A stretch of 64,000 bases of DNA from JAIXWP01 sp964428835 (GTDB lineage Bacteria; Bacteroidota; Bacteroidia; Flavobacteriales_D; Sanyastnellaceae). Every line of letters begins with the position of its first letter. Position 1 is the stretch's first letter. The position numbers and the translations under genes were made by a program. This document shows, in pieces, positions 44,140 through 52,247 of the stretch. The stretch is from the NCBI GenBank assembly GCA_964428835.1, contig CAYRZQ010000004.1, positions 52,113 to 116,112 on the forward strand. Direction: 5' to 3'. The notes below the pieces were generated by a model that worked only from the letters and a program-made list of their open reading frames with translations, had not been told where the DNA came from and did not search any database.

Positions 44140-47100
44140 TTATATCCTATAGGTCAAATTGATATTGAATAAACGTCCTGGGCGGAGCGTTTGCCAATCA
44201 TATTCCTGACCTCTAAATTCATAGAATTTTCTAATTTCAACATCAAGAAGGTTTCTGGCCTGAACACCTAATGTGAAGTTGTCGAATAATTTATAAGAAG
44301 CTGTAAAATCAAGGAGTCCAACTGGTTGATCATAGATATCAGGTGTTCCTCCTTTTGTCACCAAGAACAGTTTTGGACCTTGTAGATTGTAGGCAATGTT
44401 AAAGTTCCAACCAGCAGTGTCAGCATAAGAAAAGAATACGTTTGCGATGTAAGGAGCTTGACCAAACAATGGTCTGTATTCTTTGTGTGATGGATCGGTG
44501 GCGCGAATCTGAGCCAACTCATCTGCTACGATAGAAGTGCGGCTCACGATATAGCTGAAATTAGCACCAACGAAAACCGAACCGTCATTTTTCTCTCTTC
44601 TTAAAATGGTCTTCTTTCCTTCGAGTTCAACCCCATATACAACAGAGCGTTCTACGTTTTCCCATGTCAACTCAATATTCGGAGCATTTGGATTTGTAAC
44701 AAGCTCGATTGGATTCGTGAAGTTCTTATAGAAAACACCAACAGAATAGATTTCGCCTGGTGCAGGGAAGTGCTCTAATCTTAAATCCAAGTTGTCAATT
44801 TCTACGATGGTCAACTCAGGATTTCCGGTGAGCTGCGTTTGGGTTTCAAAGTCAAAGGTCGAAAATGGAGCTTTCTCCAAGAAGCTTGGTCTGGCAAGTG
44901 TTCTATTGTAGCCAGATCTGAAGTTGGTAATTTTACCATTATTGTTAGAAAGCTGCCAATTGAAGTTTGCTGAAGGAAGAATATTGAACTTATCCAATTT
45001 ACCAATAAATTCTTTTCTCAATTCTTCCGTCAATGTTGGGTCTTCCAATTTTCTACTTTCTAAAAGCATATTGGTGTGCTCAGCGCGGACACCAGCAACA
45101 AGGCGCATTCTTTTGTTGAAATTCCAGTCAGCCATTGTGTATCCTGACCAGATTCTTTGCGAAGCAGAATAGCTGTTTTGAAGTTCTGTGTCTTCTCTCA
45201 AATAAACATATCCCTCGTCACCGCCTGGTGAAACGGTCATATTTGATGAATCAAAAAATGCATCTGGATCACCTGAGTAGCTCAAACCATCAGAAATGAA
45301 GCTGTATCTCTGCTCTGCTAGATCACGTGTTGCAAAGCTTCTTGCAGCACCGAACATTAACTTATTATCGAGTTCCGTTGTATTGCCAATTGGAAGTTCA
45401 AAGTCAACGTGAGTATCCATCAAGTCTTCATCCATTTGTCTGTAGTAGCGAGTTGGCCATGGGTAAAGGTTGGCCTGAATGGCATATTGAGTGGTTGCAG
45501 GAGTTTGTTGCTGAGAATATCCAGGATAGTATTCCTCAACAATTTCACCATCTGCAATAAGAGCTAAAACTGCGCTTGTGATGTTGTTTCCGTTTGCATC
45601 AACATAGATGTTTTGAGGTCCTACCTCTTCGAAACTATTAAAGAACACACGCAAATCAGGAGTATCTTGTTTACCGAAGGTATATGAGTTAATCCAAGAC
45701 ATTCTCAACTTTCTTTCATTTAAAAAGATGTGTTCACCTTTCACCTGCGCTACATTGATAGCACGTTCATTGTAGTTGATGGTGCGTTGCTCTTGACCCA
45801 ATCCAACCTGATCACTTGGGTTGATACCAATTTGGTAGCGTGCAGAGTTTTGGCCAATCTGGGTGCGCATCAGCACTACACCAATTTTATTGCTATCGTT
45901 CAGCTTCAAAGATGCATTACCGAGCAAGCTCAATAAGTTTGTTTCGTCACCTCTGCTATCGGTAAACAATTGGTCAGTATTGAGAGAAGTCACCTCATTG
46001 GCATTACCAGTGAGTTTATATCGTCCTGTCACTCCGTTTTCGTAGTGATCAAAACGGCGAGAATAGGTTATTCCAACATTATAACCGAAAACCTTTTCAG
46101 CAATTTTACCTTGATTTCCGAAACTTAAATTGTGGCTCATATTCAATGGAGCTCTCTCTCTTACTGGATTCCAAGTGTTTCCGAAAGACCTGGCCATATT
46201 GCTGAGTCCTTCGTTCTTTGCCAAGCGATCATTGTTTAGGAGTGTATTTACCTGAGAAAGACTCGTGATTCCATCATTCGGATTTTGATTGATGATTTGT
46301 GTAATAGATGTCTGTCCTTGTTGCGTACCTATCTGACTTGCCTGAGTGATGCCCATTGCAGCCAAATCATCAGCGTAACCGCCAGCTACGAGCGCTTCAA
46401 AGAAGTTCGAAAAATTGATTTGTGGAACGCGTTCTTCATCTGTCACGACGCTTGCCACATCTCTATATCCATTGTCATAACCCAACCAATCAGTTGAACT
46501 TCTTCCACTTGTTAAGAAATTATTCAAGTTTACATTTGGGTTGAAGCCAACGCTTACTGAATACTGAAGATTGAATTTTTCAGGAAAATCTTTTGTTCTA
46601 ACGTCAATCAAACCACCTGTAAATGATCCAGGTAGATTTGGTGCAAATGTTTTACTAATCATCAAATTGTCCAACGCGTTTGTCGGAAACACGTCCATTT
46701 GAATAGAATTTTTTCTGGCATCGAGACTAGGAATAACAGCGCCATTGAGCAATACTTGACTGTAGCGGTCTGAAAGTCCTCTTACAAAAACATAGTTTCC
46801 TACAAGTGAAACACCCACTACTCTTTTTACAGCAGATGATGCGTCACTATCACCCAACTTTCGCATTTGTTCATTCGTAGTACCATCTAAAACAGTCGCA
46901 GATTTTGCTTGCATTGCAGTCAAATATGTGGCAGCAGCAGTGTTTGCCTTGGCCACAATCTCAACTGTCTTTAAACCAAAACCAACTGGAGACAAAATAT
47001 GGTTGTATATAGTTACCTGGTTCGGTTTGATATCTACTTCAATAGTGTCCGTTTCATAAGACGTCATTCGGAACACAAATTTCTGCTTCCCCTCAGCAAG

Positions 47101-47289
47101 TTTTTCAATGGAATAGTTTCCGTCCAAATCAGACGTAGCGCCTTTTAAAGGGTTTGACTCAAGGGTAATAATTACTCCATATAGAAGTTCCCCGGTTTCC
47201 ACGTCAGAAATTTGACCTCTCAAAGAGCTTTGAGCAAAACCGTAAGTACTTGATAATAATAGAATCAAACAGGTAATATAGTGGCGCAT
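44140..47289 (-). CDS. TonB-dependent outer-membrane receptor
   Basis: The protein has 1049 residues with the signal peptide ending STYGFAQ. A carboxypeptidase-regulatory-like beta domain (22-105, GQISDVETGELLYGVIITLE) comes first. The plug domain follows (ATVLDGTTNEQMRKLGDSDA, YVFVRGLSDRYSQVLLNG), then a barrel with many aromatic strands ending LFNINLTYRI. No SusD-like partner gene is adjacent. It is the second gene after the duplicated T9SS protein, with a terminator and 125 bp between them, so it has its own promoter. Substrate unknown. Confidence 0.92.
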   Translation of the reverse strand: MRHYITCLILLLSSTYGFAQSSLRGQISDVETGELLYGVIITLESNPLKGATSDLDGNYSIEKLAEGKQKFVFRMTSYETDTIEVDIKPNQVTIYNHILSPVGFGLKTVEIVAKANTAAATYLTAMQAKSATVLDGTTNEQMRKLGDSDASSAVKRVVGVSLVGNYVFVRGLSDRYSQVLLNGAVIPSLDARKNSIQMDVFPTNALDNLMISKTFAPNLPGSFTGGLIDVRTKDFPEKFNLQYSVSVGFNPNVNLNNFLTSGRSSTDWLGYDNGYRDVASVVTDEERVPQINFSNFFEALVAGGYADDLAAMGITQASQIGTQQGQTSITQIINQNPNDGITSLSQVNTLLNNDRLAKNEGLSNMARSFGNTWNPVRERAPLNMSHNLSFGNQGKIAEKVFGYNVGITYSRRFDHYENGVTGRYKLTGNANEVTSLNTDQLFTDSRGDETNLLSLLGNASLKLNDSNKIGVVLMRTQIGQNSARYQIGINPSDQVGLGQEQRTINYNERAINVAQVKGEHIFLNERKLRMSWINSYTFGKQDTPDLRVFFNSFEEVGPQNIYVDANGNNITSAVLALIADGEIVEEYYPGYSQQQTPATTQYAIQANLYPWPTRYYRQMDEDLMDTHVDFELPIGNTTELDNKLMFGAARSFATRDLAEQRYSFISDGLSYSGDPDAFFDSSNMTVSPGGDEGYVYLREDTELQNSYSASQRIWSGYTMADWNFNKRMRLVAGVRAEHTNMLLESRKLEDPTLTEELRKEFIGKLDKFNILPSANFNWQLSNNNGKITNFRSGYNRTLARPSFLEKAPFSTFDFETQTQLTGNPELTIVEIDNLDLRLEHFPAPGEIYSVGVFYKNFTNPIELVTNPNAPNIELTWENVERSVVYGVELEGKKTILRREKNDGSVFVGANFSYIVSRTSIVADELAQIRATDPSHKEYRPLFGQAPYIANVFFSYADTAGWNFNIAYNLQGPKLFLVTKGGTPDIYDQPVGLLDFTASYKLFDNFTLGVQARNLLDVEIRKFYEFRGQEYDWQTLRPGRLFNINLTYRI

Positions 47290-47329
47290 TTGACTTGCTT
47301 TAATTTGAGTGCGAAAGTCGAGGCTTAAT

Positions 47330-47345
47330 GTTAGGTTTGCGTTAA
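47330..47345 (-). promoter_or_regulatory. 11-bp-spaced TTAAC-type direct repeat upstream of the TonB receptor
   Basis: On the minus strand the region reads TTAAC, six bases (GCAAAC), CTAAC. The two boxes start 11 bp apart, as in binding sites of PhoB/PhoP-type response regulators. It lies 41-56 bp upstream of the ATG. Similar spacing occurs upstream of the neighbouring T9SS gene. Confidence 0.35.
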
Positions 47346-47359
47346 ATCAGTTTTATGAT

Positions 47360-47395
47360 AAAAAAAAGAATAGGCACCCTCGCGGGTGCCTATTC
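47360..47395 (-). terminator. Rho-independent terminator of the duplicated T9SS gene
   Basis: GAATAGGCACCC, loop TCGC, GGGTGCCTATTC is a 12-bp perfect stem. On the minus strand it is followed by eight T. Confidence 0.92.
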
Positions 47396-47414
47396 AAAGA
47401 TTTTTGTTGAATTA

Positions 47415-50400
47415 TTAGTGTTTTACTACAACTTTTCCAGTTGTGATAGAAGCACCGTTTAATACACGCACTGTGTAGAATCCATCAGACAATTCTGACA
47501 AGTTCAATTCTACTCTGCTGTTTGCTGGCTGGCTGATTGAAGCTTGTTCATAAACCAACATACCTGTGATTGAGTAGATTTCGATACGAGCGTTGTTCAA
47601 CATATCTGAAGTATTGAACGCAATCATACCATTTGTAGGGTTCGGCATAAAGCGAATTGATTCTTTAGAAACTACTTCCAATTCCTCAACGCTTGTTTCG
47701 ATACATGCGATGTGACCGTTAGAAGAAAGGTAAGACCAGTTGTCCAACCAAGTGCTTCCTGTACAGTTTGGATCATTAGCAAATGCTCCTTTGTATGTAG
47801 TTGGAATAAACCAGCTATTTTCAATAGTTGAAGTAGCTACTGTATTATTCAAAGGTGCAGGTGAGATTTGAGGAACATCTCCTGTGAAGTCATAAGCTAC
47901 ACCAGGATTGTTCGTTTCATTTCCATTTGCTGTAAATGAATTCGAAAAAGCTGCTGCGCTGGCAGTAAGTGCGGCAGTAGAGTCAGCAGCAGAAGCCCAA
48001 CCTGTACCCATTGTGATGGTGAACAACTGGCTTGCAGTAGCTGCAGAACCTTCAACGCGAACATTATAGAAGCAGTTTCCTGCGAGAGCTAACTCTCCAG
48101 ATTCAAAACGTGCATAGCTATCTTCTCCAGATGCAAGGTTTTCGATATCTACACCACGACCCCAATTGTAGAAAATAGAGTTGTGATATTGACCACCAGC
48201 ATTATCTCGGAATGTTAATGCTCTGTTGTTTGCTGCAATTCCCTGACCCATATAAGTAGCATTGAAGATCACTGGTGTTGCGTAAGGCGTGCCATCCTCT
48301 GGCTCAGTACCACCATCATGCTCACCACCTCTATCACCTGTTTCAGAAGGTGAGTTAGCATCTTGAATTGTAAACCAGAACTGACCAAAACCTCTCCATC
48401 CTTCATCATAGTCGAAAGAGTCGTCACCGCAATAAGCAGTCACACAGTGACGAGCATTTACAGTACCGCCGAAGAATTCAATTCCATCATCTGCATTTGA
48501 AACAACTTCAACAAAGTCAACGATAGTTCCGCTACCTACTCCACCAAGGGTAAGACCGTTGATTTCATTACCGGCACCGATGTCAGTACCACCGTGGCGA
48601 ATAGAAATATATTTTAAGATTCCTGAGTTGTCTGTATCATTGTTTCCGCCGTATACACCTCTTGGTTCTGTTTCTGGAATACCTTCAATTTGTGTTTCAC
48701 CAGGAGTTGAATTGAGACTTGCACTACCTAAGACAAGTACACCACCCCATTGACCTGCTGTAGTATATGGCACAGAACCATCCAAAGGATCAGCTTCAAA
48801 TGTGAAGATGATTGGTCGGTTTTGATTTCCTTCAGCGTAGATTTTTCCTCCGCGAGCCACAACTAAAGCTGAAGCTTCAGCACCAGTACCTGGCTGACCT
48901 TTGATAACAGTACCTGGCTCAATTGTTAAGCACTGACCAGCATTTACGAATACAAATCCATCTAATACGTAAGTGTTACAAGCTCTCCAGGTTGTAGTAC
49001 CAACGCCGCTTCCGTTATCAGAAACAACGATTGTTTGACCGCAAGCATAAGTTGGAGTAAGGAATCCGTAAGCTTCAATAGCAGACCAGTCGTTCAACCA
49101 GTTATCTTCACCTGGGTTGAATGCACCGCGATAAGACACTGGTGAAAACCATGAGTCTGTTGAAGGAGTTACACCACTATAATTTACAGATGGAACTGGG
49201 TTTAAGCCACCAGCTTGAGTGAAGTTGTACTCCAATCCAGCATCAGCGGCAATGTTTCCGTTAGCGGCGAAAGATGCAGCGAAAGCAGCAGAACTTTCTG
49301 TAAGAGCTGCCGTAGAGTCCGCAACACTTGCCCAACCTGTACCCATCGTGATTCTGAAGATTTGGCTAGCAGTAGCTGTTTGACCGTCGCAAAGATTTCC
49401 ATCTGCCACTACGTCTTGGAAAAGATTACCAGACATAAGGAAGTCGCCATCTACGAATCTTGCGTATGAATCCTGACCAGAAGCCAAGTTTTCGATATCA
49501 ACACCGCGAGCCCAGTTTGCGAAAATTCCATTGTAATATTTTCCACCAGCATTATCACGGATTGTGAGTGCTCTATTATTTGCTGGAAGACCTTGACCAA
49601 TATAAGTGGCGTTGTAGATAGTAGGAATAGCATAAGGAGTTCCGTCCTCTGGCTCTGTTCCGCCATCATGCTCGCCACCACGGTCGCCTGTTGCTAAGTC
49701 TGTTGGGTCTTGAACAGTAAACCAGAATTGACCTTTACCTCTCCATCCTTCGTCGTAGTCGAACGAGTCGTCACCGCAGAATGCAGCGCTAGCCCACTTC
49801 ACGTTTACTGTACCACCGAAGAATTCAAATCCATCATCAGAAGTAGAGAAAACTTCAATGTGCTCTACGATTGTACCGCTACCTACTCCGCCGAATGTGA
49901 TACCGTTGATTTCATTACCAGCTCCGATATCTGTACCGCCGTGGCGCACAGAAACGTAGCGAAGGATACCTGAATCATCAGCATCATTGTTTCCACCATA
50001 GATACCTCTTGGTTCTGTTTCTGGGATACCTTCGATTTGTGTTTCACCTGGAGTTGAGTTCAAACCAGCATTACCCAAAATGATCAAACCGCCCCATTGA
50101 CCTGATGTGTTATAAGGAATAGAACCATCCAATGGATCTCCTTCGAAGGTCATAATGATTGGGTTTGCAGCAGTACCGTTTGCGATTATTCTTCCGCCTC
50201 GAGCTACAATTAAAGCTGACGCATCAGCGCCTGTTCCCGGCATTCCTTTGATGACTGTGCCTGCTTCAATTGTTAGTGTTTGTCCTGAGTTAACAAATAC
50301 GAAACCGTCTAGGATATAGACGTTGTCACTTGTCCAAGTGATCGTTCCTGTACCTGTTCCATTGTCTGTCACCGTGATATCAGCAGCCATTGCAGGCAGC

Positions 50401-50450
50401 GCTAACCCGGCCAACATCCATGCGAAAACGTTACGTAGGATTTTTTTCAT
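47415..50450 (-). CDS. T9SS-secreted protein with two near-identical halves (predicted beta-helix)
   Basis: The protein has 1011 residues, and its signal peptide ends LALPAMA. Two copies of a roughly 449-residue unit follow (about residues 24-470 and 471-905). Each has ILDGFVFVNxGQTLTIEAGT or its equivalent, PETEPRGxYGGNND, RHGGTDIGAGNEINGxTxGG, DDGxEFFGGTVN and GDDSFDYDEGWRG. The repeated Gly/Asn turns and short strands suggest a right-handed parallel beta-helix. A T9SS sorting domain (FMPNPTNGMIAFNTSD to GKVVVKH) closes the chain. Some databases label relatives 'multidrug transporter', which looks like a misannotation. It lies between an ArsR-type regulator and a TonB receptor. Confidence 0.88.
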   Translation of the reverse strand: MKKILRNVFAWMLAGLALPAMAADITVTDNGTGTGTITWTSDNVYILDGFVFVNSGQTLTIEAGTVIKGMPGTGADASALIVARGGRIIANGTAANPIIMTFEGDPLDGSIPYNTSGQWGGLIILGNAGLNSTPGETQIEGIPETEPRGIYGGNNDADDSGILRYVSVRHGGTDIGAGNEINGITFGGVGSGTIVEHIEVFSTSDDGFEFFGGTVNVKWASAAFCGDDSFDYDEGWRGKGQFWFTVQDPTDLATGDRGGEHDGGTEPEDGTPYAIPTIYNATYIGQGLPANNRALTIRDNAGGKYYNGIFANWARGVDIENLASGQDSYARFVDGDFLMSGNLFQDVVADGNLCDGQTATASQIFRITMGTGWASVADSTAALTESSAAFAASFAANGNIAADAGLEYNFTQAGGLNPVPSVNYSGVTPSTDSWFSPVSYRGAFNPGEDNWLNDWSAIEAYGFLTPTYACGQTIVVSDNGSGVGTTTWRACNTYVLDGFVFVNAGQCLTIEPGTVIKGQPGTGAEASALVVARGGKIYAEGNQNRPIIFTFEADPLDGSVPYTTAGQWGGVLVLGSASLNSTPGETQIEGIPETEPRGVYGGNNDTDNSGILKYISIRHGGTDIGAGNEINGLTLGGVGSGTIVDFVEVVSNADDGIEFFGGTVNARHCVTAYCGDDSFDYDEGWRGFGQFWFTIQDANSPSETGDRGGEHDGGTEPEDGTPYATPVIFNATYMGQGIAANNRALTFRDNAGGQYHNSIFYNWGRGVDIENLASGEDSYARFESGELALAGNCFYNVRVEGSAATASQLFTITMGTGWASAADSTAALTASAAAFSNSFTANGNETNNPGVAYDFTGDVPQISPAPLNNTVATSTIENSWFIPTTYKGAFANDPNCTGSTWLDNWSYLSSNGHIACIETSVEELEVVSKESIRFMPNPTNGMIAFNTSDMLNNARIEIYSITGMLVYEQASISQPANSRVELNLSELSDGFYTVRVLNGASITTGKVVVKH
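47685..49031 (-). repeat. Second copy of the internal duplication in the T9SS beta-helix gene
   Basis: Matching codons are offset by 1347 bp (449 codons) from the first copy; for example the CCGTGG at 48592 matches that at 49939. DNA identity is high over long stretches, which suggests a recent or gene-converted duplication. Confidence 0.75.
49032..50378 (-). repeat. First copy of the internal duplication in the T9SS beta-helix gene
   Basis: This is the N-terminal half of the tandem duplication, 1347 bp, starting just after the signal peptide. It differs from the second copy mainly in the segment after the GRGVDIENL motif. Confidence 0.75.
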
Positions 50451-50547
50451 GTTAAATATAATTTACTGGTTAATTAATTTCGGTGCGAAGAAAAGACGAC
50501 CTGAATAGGAGATTATTAGCCTAAGGTTATTCTTACATTAGAATCTA

Positions 50548-50563
50548 ATTAACTCAATGTTAA
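50548..50563 (-). promoter_or_regulatory. 11-bp-spaced TTAAC-type direct repeat upstream of the T9SS beta-helix gene
   Basis: On the minus strand the region reads TTAAC, six bases (ATTGAG), TTAAT. The two boxes start 11 bp apart. It overlaps the end of the ArsR-type gene and lies about 100 bp before the T9SS ATG. It matches the arrangement found upstream of the receptor gene at 47330. Confidence 0.35.
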
Positions 50564-50865
50564 GAGCGCGCCTGCTTTTCTTTTTCTGATTCAACTGAAT
50601 TAACAAATTCAGCGAAAAGAGTTTTGAATCGCTCGAATTTTTCTTCGTCAATCCAATACTTTGATTTTGTTCCAAAGATTCTACCATTGATAAGACCCGC
50701 TCTTTTTAATTCACGCAGATGTTGAATTACAGTTGACTTGGAAAGAGGTGGAACGTCAATAACTTCTCCCTCAACTTCTTTCTTTTGTTTGGCAATAGCC
50801 AACAAAACCGCTACACGGGCAGGATGCCCGATAGCTCTTGTGAAGTGAGCAAGCTCTTGCTCCAT
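50560..50865 (-). CDS. ArsR-family winged-helix transcriptional regulator
   Basis: The protein has 101 residues from the ATG at 50865; a longer frame from 50919 adds an unlikely 18 residues. The ArsR/SmtB helix-turn-helix reads PLSKSTVIQHLRELKRAGLI, and the N-terminal helix contains TRAIGHPARVAVLLAIA. No CxC metal site is present in the recognition helix, so it probably does not sense thiophilic metals. The gene is 109 bp upstream of the T9SS beta-helix gene on the same strand. Confidence 0.88.
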   Translation of the reverse strand: MEQELAHFTRAIGHPARVAVLLAIAKQKKEVEGEVIDVPPLSKSTVIQHLRELKRAGLINGRIFGTKSKYWIDEEKFERFKTLFAEFVNSVESEKEKQARS

Positions 50866-50985
50866 ATGTCCAAAATTTTCTGACAAAATGGTTTTGGTTA
50901 TTTTCGAGCCGCAAATCAAAATGGATAGTGTTCAGTGAATATGAACCATTTGTTAAGATTGCATGATAATTTTAAAAGTCCGTAA

Positions 50986-51294
50986 ATGGAATTTGTAGGT
51001 TGGTTAAAAGATCATATGATCAGCTGTCCAATGAAAGCTGCGACAGGAATTGATTGTCCTGGCTGCGGTTTGCAGCGCGCCGTAATTAAATTGTTGGAAG
51101 GTGATTTGGAGGGTAGCGTTCAGATGCACCCAGCGGCAATACCTATGCTGTTCATGATTGTTTTCTTATTAATACATTTAAAAGTGGATTTCAAACATGG
51201 AGCGAGGATCCTAACCATCGTCTTTATTTTTTCCACTTTCATTACTGTCATCAACTATATAAGAAAATGGATGACTGGAGAGGTTTTCAGTTAA
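50986..51294 (+). CDS. DUF2752 membrane protein
   Basis: The protein has 102 residues with two hydrophobic helices. The N-terminal DCPGCGLQRAVIKLLEGD is the DUF2752 signature; GCG is the conserved Cys pair. Function is unknown. It is followed by a CCC-motif membrane protein, an association seen often in Flavobacteriia. Confidence 0.88.
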   Translation: MEFVGWLKDHMISCPMKAATGIDCPGCGLQRAVIKLLEGDLEGSVQMHPAAIPMLFMIVFLLIHLKVDFKHGARILTIVFIFSTFITVINYIRKWMTGEVFS

Positions 51295-51379
51295 TCCTCG
51301 ATTTTAACCATTGATAGAAATCTTTACCCTTCATTTTAAAAAAATGATGTAACATTGTTTCACTAAACATCAATCAAAT

Positions 51380-51733
51380 ATGGAACTCGACCAAAATCCT
51401 CCAATTAAGTTACCGAATGCGACCGCAGTGCTGGTGCTCGGAATTGCCTCCATCCCAATGTGCTGTTGCATTAATGTTGTCAGCCTGGCCATGGCCATTA
51501 TTGCAATCGTATTGTACAACAAAGACAAGGCATTGTACTTATCCAACCCGGCAGCCTATACTGAATCATCATATTCAAATTTAAAAGCAGGAAACATCTG
51601 CGCTATCATTGGTTTGATTTTAAGCGTAATATCACTCCTGATGACCGTATGGTTTGGAATGGTATTCGGATGGGAAGCCCTATGGGATCCAGAAGCAATG
51701 CAAGAAGCCTTGGAAGACCTTCAAAATCGTTGA
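51380..51733 (+). CDS. CCC-motif (DUF4190-like) membrane protein
   Basis: The protein has 117 residues. Two hydrophobic helices flank a short polar loop, and the first contains a Cys triplet (SIPMCCCINVVSLAM). The pattern is that of the small CCC-motif membrane proteins near DUF2752. Function unknown. A terminator follows within 5 bp. Confidence 0.8.
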   Translation: MELDQNPPIKLPNATAVLVLGIASIPMCCCINVVSLAMAIIAIVLYNKDKALYLSNPAAYTESSYSNLKAGNICAIIGLILSVISLLMTVWFGMVFGWEALWDPEAMQEALEDLQNR

Positions 51734-51737
51734 TAAT

Positions 51738-51763
51738 AAAATCCGCCTTCGGGCGGATTTTTT
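51738..51763 (+). terminator. Rho-independent terminator
   Basis: AAAATCCGCC, loop TTCG, GGCGGATTTTTT is a 9-bp stem with a T run directly after the CCC-motif gene. Confidence 0.9.
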
Positions 51764-51777
51764 GTTAATATCGCTGC

Positions 51778-52185
51778 ATGAGTGAACGTTTAAAGAAATG
51801 GATGCTAGCGCTCTCTGTATCAGCAGTCTTAGCAATATTGTTGAATTTAGTTTTATTCAAAATACTCCTAAGTTTTGAGCTAATTTCCGAAAATATACTA
51901 ATACCCTCGGAGGGCAACATTCAACAGCCCATTGGAATAAATGAAGTCATCTGGGCAAGTGTTACCCCAATGATTCTCGGCGGATTGCTTTACCTTGTCT
52001 TCCTTAGATTTACGAATAACCCGAGATGGATTTATTGGACCACTGTTCTTTTGATTTTGGTCCTCTCCTTCATCAATCCATTTATGATCCCCGGTATTCC
52101 AATTACCTACGCGATTTCCTTAAACGTCCTACATATTTCACCAGCTGTTCTTTCGGCACTCGCCATGACCCGCTTTGTGAACTAA
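51778..52185 (+). CDS. DUF6069-like four-helix membrane protein
   Basis: The protein has 135 residues with four hydrophobic segments, spaced as in DUF6069 (a loop with GINEVIWASVTPMILGGLL between helices 1 and 2, then NPRWIYWTTVLLILV). Function unknown. It starts 15 bp after the terminator, so it has its own promoter or relies on readthrough. Confidence 0.7.
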   Translation: MSERLKKWMLALSVSAVLAILLNLVLFKILLSFELISENILIPSEGNIQQPIGINEVIWASVTPMILGGLLYLVFLRFTNNPRWIYWTTVLLILVLSFINPFMIPGIPITYAISLNVLHISPAVLSALAMTRFVN

Positions 52186-52195
52186 ACATTGAGGT

Positions 52196-52224
52196 TTGAG
52201 TTTATAAATCGTTGTATAAATTTG
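52196..52224 (+). promoter_or_regulatory. Bacteroidota-type promoter of icmF
   Basis: TTG at 52196-52198 and TAAATTTG at 52217-52224 are separated by 18 bp, 23 bp before the ATG at 52248. This supports the downstream start rather than the TTG at 52212. Confidence 0.65.
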
Positions 52225-52247
52225 ACCAACTGATTCAATATATAATC

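Noticed and set aside
52212..52247. TTG start 12 codons upstream of icmF
   Set aside because: It falls inside the promoter's -7 region; the ATG at 52248 fits the family N-terminus.
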